Shown in pieces: positions 56,101 to 62,100 of a stretch of 64,000 bases of DNA. Made by a program: the position numbers and the translations under genes. Each line of letters begins with the position of its first letter. Positions within the stretch are counted from its first letter, which is position 1. Origin of the DNA: Paguma larvata (taxonomy: Eukaryota > Chordata > Mammalia > Carnivora > Viverridae); assembly GCA_030068075.1 (NCBI GenBank), contig CM057829.1, positions 79,171,132 through 79,235,131 of the forward strand. Direction: 5' to 3'. Below the pieces are notes generated by a model that had not been told where the DNA came from, did no database searches, and saw nothing but the letters and a program-made list of their open reading frames with translations.

Positions 56101-59100
56101 GAAACTCAGTAAATTTACTAATTTACAGTGAATTATACATTTTAAATGGATACATTTCATGGTATGCAAATTAAAGTTCAAAAAAGAAAAATAGATGTAC
56201 ACCAAAATTCATACTGGTCTGAGATTTTTTTAAGACCTTACAGCCATAACACTTAGAATTATGATTCTGTGCCTTCAAAGAAGAATTTAGATAATAGTCA
56301 CATAAAATCTGTTTTAACACAGGCTCATTTGTTTTAGCCTCGCCATACACCACAGTGCCATCTTTCTGATTATTGACAGCAAAACAGAAAAACTAGGCCC
56401 CTTAAAGGGCCCTGAGTACTAAAGCCAAAACAAAAACCAAAAACATTAATTCATTATTATTTTCAAATATTTACTATGCACCTACGGAGAACATTACTGT
56501 GCACAAGAATTAATATCTATAAAAACCAGAGCAGTAAAACAGTGGGAAGTTCCTCAAAAAATTAAAAATAGAAGTACCATATGATCTAGTAATTCCACTA
56601 CTGGGTATTTACCCAAAGAATATGAAAACGCTAATTCAAAAAGATATATGCACCTCTGTGTTTACTTTAGCATTATTTACAACAGCCAAATTATAGAAGC
56701 AGTCCAAATGTCCACTGATAGATGAATGGTTAGAGAAAATGAGGTATATATACATAACAATGGAATATTATTCAGCCATAAAAAGGAATGTAATCTTGCC
56801 ATTTGCAACAATATGGACAGACCCAGAGGTACAACTCTAAGTACGTCAAAGAAAGACAAATATCCTATGATTTCACTCATAAGTAGAATTTAAGAAAACA
56901 AAGAAAGAAAAAAGAGACAAACCAAGGAACAGACTCTTAACTATAGAGAAAAAACTGATGGAGAGGAGAGGTAGTTGGGGGAATGGGTGAAATAACTGAG
57001 AGACTAAGAGTATACGTATCATGATGAGCACTTATGTAACATATAGAATTACTGAATCACCTACCTGAAACTAATATAACACTGCGTGTTAACTAGATGA
57101 GATTTTTTTTAATTTTTCAATTAGTTAAAAAAAAAAAAATAACCAGACCATCAAAAACATCAACCACAAGGCAAACCTCTTACACATTTACCTATTGAGT
57201 CTTTCCAGAACGGAGTCGTCAGCCAGTGAGATTTCATCTAAGAGAAAATAGCCGTCCTCCTTCATGGCCATAACTAGAGGACCATCATGCCACTCAAAAA
57301 GTCTTGATGTATCAATTTCTTCCTACAATTTGGAAAACAGGGGTGTGAAATTAAAGAGCAGGTGGCTCCACAAGACAATATACATGTTGCTAGCTGGTGT
57401 CTGCTGGAGTGAAGTGGTCATTCTGCAGAAATTAAGGGTCTAAAAATAAGGAAGAAAGCCTGCACAACAGGATGCTCTTGAAGGCCCCTTGTACACAAGT
57501 GAAAATCTAAAGATACATTATCAAACCTTGAATCAAAAATCTCACCATAAACAAAGTTCACACCTGACTCATGCACAGAGCTAACTGCAGTTCTTCAAAT
57601 GAATTAACACGTCATCATTTGCTACTGGACAAACCTTGTCCTTTGGCTTCTGTCTTACTGGTCGCAGCCCTCCCAGGAAATCGGATGTCTCCATGTGTAA
57701 GTGGCAGTTGACAGAGTATAGTTTCTGATTCGCCAAGCCTGCAAACATCTGACAAATAGTAGTTTTCCCACACCTGTTAAGAAATAAACACCAGCTTAAT
57801 AAGGACCAAAAATTCCAAACACACATCCACAAACACCCCAGTGAGCAAAAGAAGGGAGCCCTGGTGAGGGCCTCACTGCAGCAGCAGACACTGCAGGCCA
57901 ACACAGGACCTCTGCACCCTGGGCTCAGGGTACCCTTCGCCCAAACACCAGCACTCTACAATGTTTCTTAACTAGAAAAGCAAACACTGCATGAATTTCA
58001 TCCTTTCCTACTTCTGCTAAAAACCACCAAGGGATGAGAAAGAAATCCAATCCTTACAAACTTTCAAGAGGCAGTATCTCATCTACAGAATGGATGCCAC
58101 TATTCGGAAAAATTACAAAGAAAAATACTGTTTCAGTGATAATAATGCAAGAAATCATTTTTTTCTATCACAAAGGTCTGAAGGAAAAGTAAACAATAGA
58201 TCTCTTACATGCCCTCTAAAAAAAAAAGAGGAAGAGAGAAAAGGAAAAGAAAAAACAAAGATTGTATTCCTGATAATCCTTCAGAGGTAACTCAAGTACT
58301 TCCATGGAACTGAGCTGATCTATCATAATGAGTTGCAGTCCCAGAAGCAGAGGTCCTTACCCAGTGTCTCCAACGAGCAGCACTGGTTCACCAAATTCCA
58401 GCGCCCTTCCCACCAGTATTGCCAGTCTCCGCATGCCCTCAGTCCACACAATGTGGCTGAATTCAGATTCCAACATGGATACTTGAGTGGACAATTTACC
58501 TGTAAAAGGCAGAATAAATATTTAGCTTCTAAGAAGAGTACACTTCAATTCATTTTCTCTAGATATTCTGATCTACTCACTCAGTAATTTTAGGACATTT
58601 TCTTTGGAGAAAAGTGATTGAGGGCACAATTTTTTCTTAAAATGTTTTTCAATGACTTCTTGAATCACATCAATTTCCTCCTGCTTCCGGACTCTGCCTG
58701 CAAGAAGCATAAAACCTGAAAAAGAAAAAAAAAAGTTATCAAGTGTCAAGTTATAATACCAAGGGATGTTCAGAATATGGAACAACAGGAACTCTCATAA
58801 GCTTGCAGGTGGAGAGCGTATCTAAAGAACTACTCTGTAAAACTGGGAGAATCTACCGCAAATAACCATATTTGATTGCCCTGTGCCCCAGCAACAGGAC
58901 TTCCAGGTAGACCCAAACACAAATAAACATGCGTGCACCGAAAGACATTAAGAGGAATGTTCAGAGCAGTTTTATTCATAACAGCTAAAAGGGGGAAATA
59001 ATCCAAATGTCCATCAATAAGAAAGTGAGTAAGTATATTATGGTGTCTCTATACAATGGGTTACAATAATAATGAAAAAAGAATGAAGTCCTGATACACA

Positions 59101-62100
59101 GAACCTCACGTTAGGTTGAGTAAAAACTCAAACCTAAGGAGTACATTCTGCATGACATGAGCTGAAGCTCAAACACAAGCAAAATCAAAGCCTTGGTGAT
59201 AGATGTTAAAGCAGTGGTTACCTCCAAGGGAGGTTAAGACTGGCAATCTTTTGAGGCACTGGAAAATATTCTAAGCCTTGGTCTAGATGATGATTCATGT
59301 GAATACATACATATATATAAAAAAAAATCTTCCTTGTACACGAAAAAATAGAGCATTGCATTCATTTTACTATATGTTATACCTTGATTAATGTTTTCTT
59401 AAAATTTTCTAAAACAAGTTCGTCCATCTATCTACTCTTTACCAGTAAAGAAAAAAAAGTGCAATTCTCAAGGGTTAGTTTTCTTTCCTTGTTAACAACT
59501 CTATTAATGACTCACTACTACTTTTCAAAACAGAAGATTCTAAAATGTTTCATTTCCTAGGATATAGAGAAACATACAAATTCTTCCCACGGATTAAACC
59601 AAAGTGACCAATCAGGTGTCTCAGATGACATAACTGCTTTCTCTCAAAACTGATACTACCTGACCAAACCTGTCAGCTTTCTGTAGAAGACAGAAGCACC
59701 GCTATATATAGTTACTGAGTTGTAGATAAATGGTCAACAAACACACCACCAAGCACTTGCCTAAGTCTTATGGGCACTGTGCCCCTGACTCTTACATGGA
59801 GCCACCTAAAGCAAAGAGAAAACTGTAGAAATTCAAACATCTTAACATAGAGGCCTACAGAAAAGACCATTTTCAAAAGCACTTGGCACTTGATGGAGTT
59901 AGACTATTTCTGAAATACCTAGTAAAATGTATAAATAGACCACAATTTGGGAAAAACTTATTTTGATAAAAAAGTTTGATATTTGACCTAACTAAATGGT
60001 ATGAGAACATCCGACTGAAAACGTACCATCATTGGCTAAATGCTGTAGCCAATCATACTCTTTTTCAGTCTGTTCAGCCAATCTGTATCTTTCAGCCCAT
60101 CGAAACAGATCACGAAGGGTGATGAAGCCCTGTTTTCCAGCAAACACTGAAGAACTTCTGCGGTAGGACTATTAAAATACCAAAACAAATGAAAAAGGAT
60201 GATGGCAAGAACACTGGACAGCCTATATAAAATTTTTTAGCAAATGTAAGCTCCCATAAAAATAATTCATTCCAGGGCGCCTGGGTGGTTCAGTCAGTTA
60301 AGTGTCCAAATTCAGCTCAAGTCATGATCTCACAACTTGTGGGTTTAAGCTCCGTGTCAGGCTCTCTGGGGTCATAATGGAGCCTGCTTCAGGTCCTCGG
60401 TCCCCCCTCTCCTTTCAACCTTTCCCCATTTGCCCTCTGTCTCAAAATAATAAACTTATTTTAAAAAGTAAATGGAAGGTAATTCTTTGAAGATAAATAT
60501 TCAAATTCATGTATAAGAATATAACAATGTAATTTCAAATCACAGCAAAAAAAAAAAAAAAAAGAATTCCATCTCCTATCCCATATAGAAAAATTTATGA
60601 ATACAAATGGTGACAAACACACAGAAACATTATTCCCATAACTTGGGAATATAATAGTAGGACTGCTAGTTATTATTAGCTTTCTGGAAACAAAGTGTAT
60701 TAATTCTGATGAACACTTTCAACACCTTAAAATGGGATACCAAAAGAAAAACAAAAACTGTAGCTTTGCAGAGTTGACAAGGCAGGGACATAAAAAAAAG
60801 TATCTTTAGTTACGTTCATTCAAGGACTAGCTCCATTTAAAAAACAAAAATTGTAGTTTGTCAGTGCCAAATCCCAATCTAAACAAAGTGTTTCAACATT
60901 AACCACAAGTAGGGAACTGTTGTCATCTATAATTATGTGTTGTCATCTATAATTATGAGAAAAATTTTAACATGATATTAAATTATTGATTTACAAAACC
61001 AAAAAGTGGATATTAACAGAATGCATTTTAAAGACACTATATCCGTACTGTGAGAAAAAAAAATTAATGGACAGACTGCCACGTCTACCAGACAAGCCAG
61101 AGAAGGCTATTAAATTTTAAATTTTGATCGCCAAATCTAATCAATACATTCCATTTGAAACTAAGTGACAGGTGACATACCTGAAGGTCCAGCATAACTT
61201 TAACCAACTTGCTACAATAGGAGGGTGGCAAACTACAGCGCTTATGCAAGATTGTTTCCAGCTCAGAACTAGGCAATTCATCAAAATGCAACTCCACAAA
61301 CCGATTCCTGAAGGCTCTAGAAAGCACCTAGGAAACGCATAAGAAAAAAAACATGATAAAAATGGAGGCTCTGCTATTCACCACAAAAAGAAAAACCCTT
61401 CAAAAGAAGTAAAAGAAAAAAAATCTCAGTTTTACCAAGGAAGATTTACTACTCAATGGGGTAACAAATGGAGTTAAGGGGCAAATGCTACACACCTTTC
61501 TGCCTCCATAAAGTCCTGGGGGATTCTGGGTAGCAAAAAGCATGAACCGAGGGTGAGCTTTAACAACTTCTTGTGTTTCTGTGATGAGCAATTCACGGTT
61601 ATCATCCAGCAATCTGTTCAGTGCCTCTAACACATCGGTAGGGGCCAAATTTAATTCATCTAAAATAATCCAGTAGCCCTTTCTCATAGCATCAATAAGA
61701 ATACCTTAAAAAAACAAACCCTGAGGATTAGTATATAAATTAGCCCAAAATTCTGAAAAATGTTATATATGAATCGACCAGTACTAGAACATTAAATTTC
61801 AAAACAAGTTACTCCCTATAGTTAGTCATGCCCCAAAATAATTTGTGACGTTGAATATCAAGGAAGCACAATTTTAAATCAAAGTAATCCTTTTTTATTT
61901 CACACAGAAGGGGAGCTAAGGTTGACAAATATCACATTTTCAATTTATTTCACCCCCTGCAGTCCAATTTCATTTAAATGACCACATTCTCATGTCTATT
62001 CTCAGCTTCCCCTCTGTTCAACATTCACCCAACTCTTCTGAGTCTCTAGGAAATGAAGTAGCAGTTCAAAAGCACTCTAAATTTGGCAGTAGTCCTGTGT

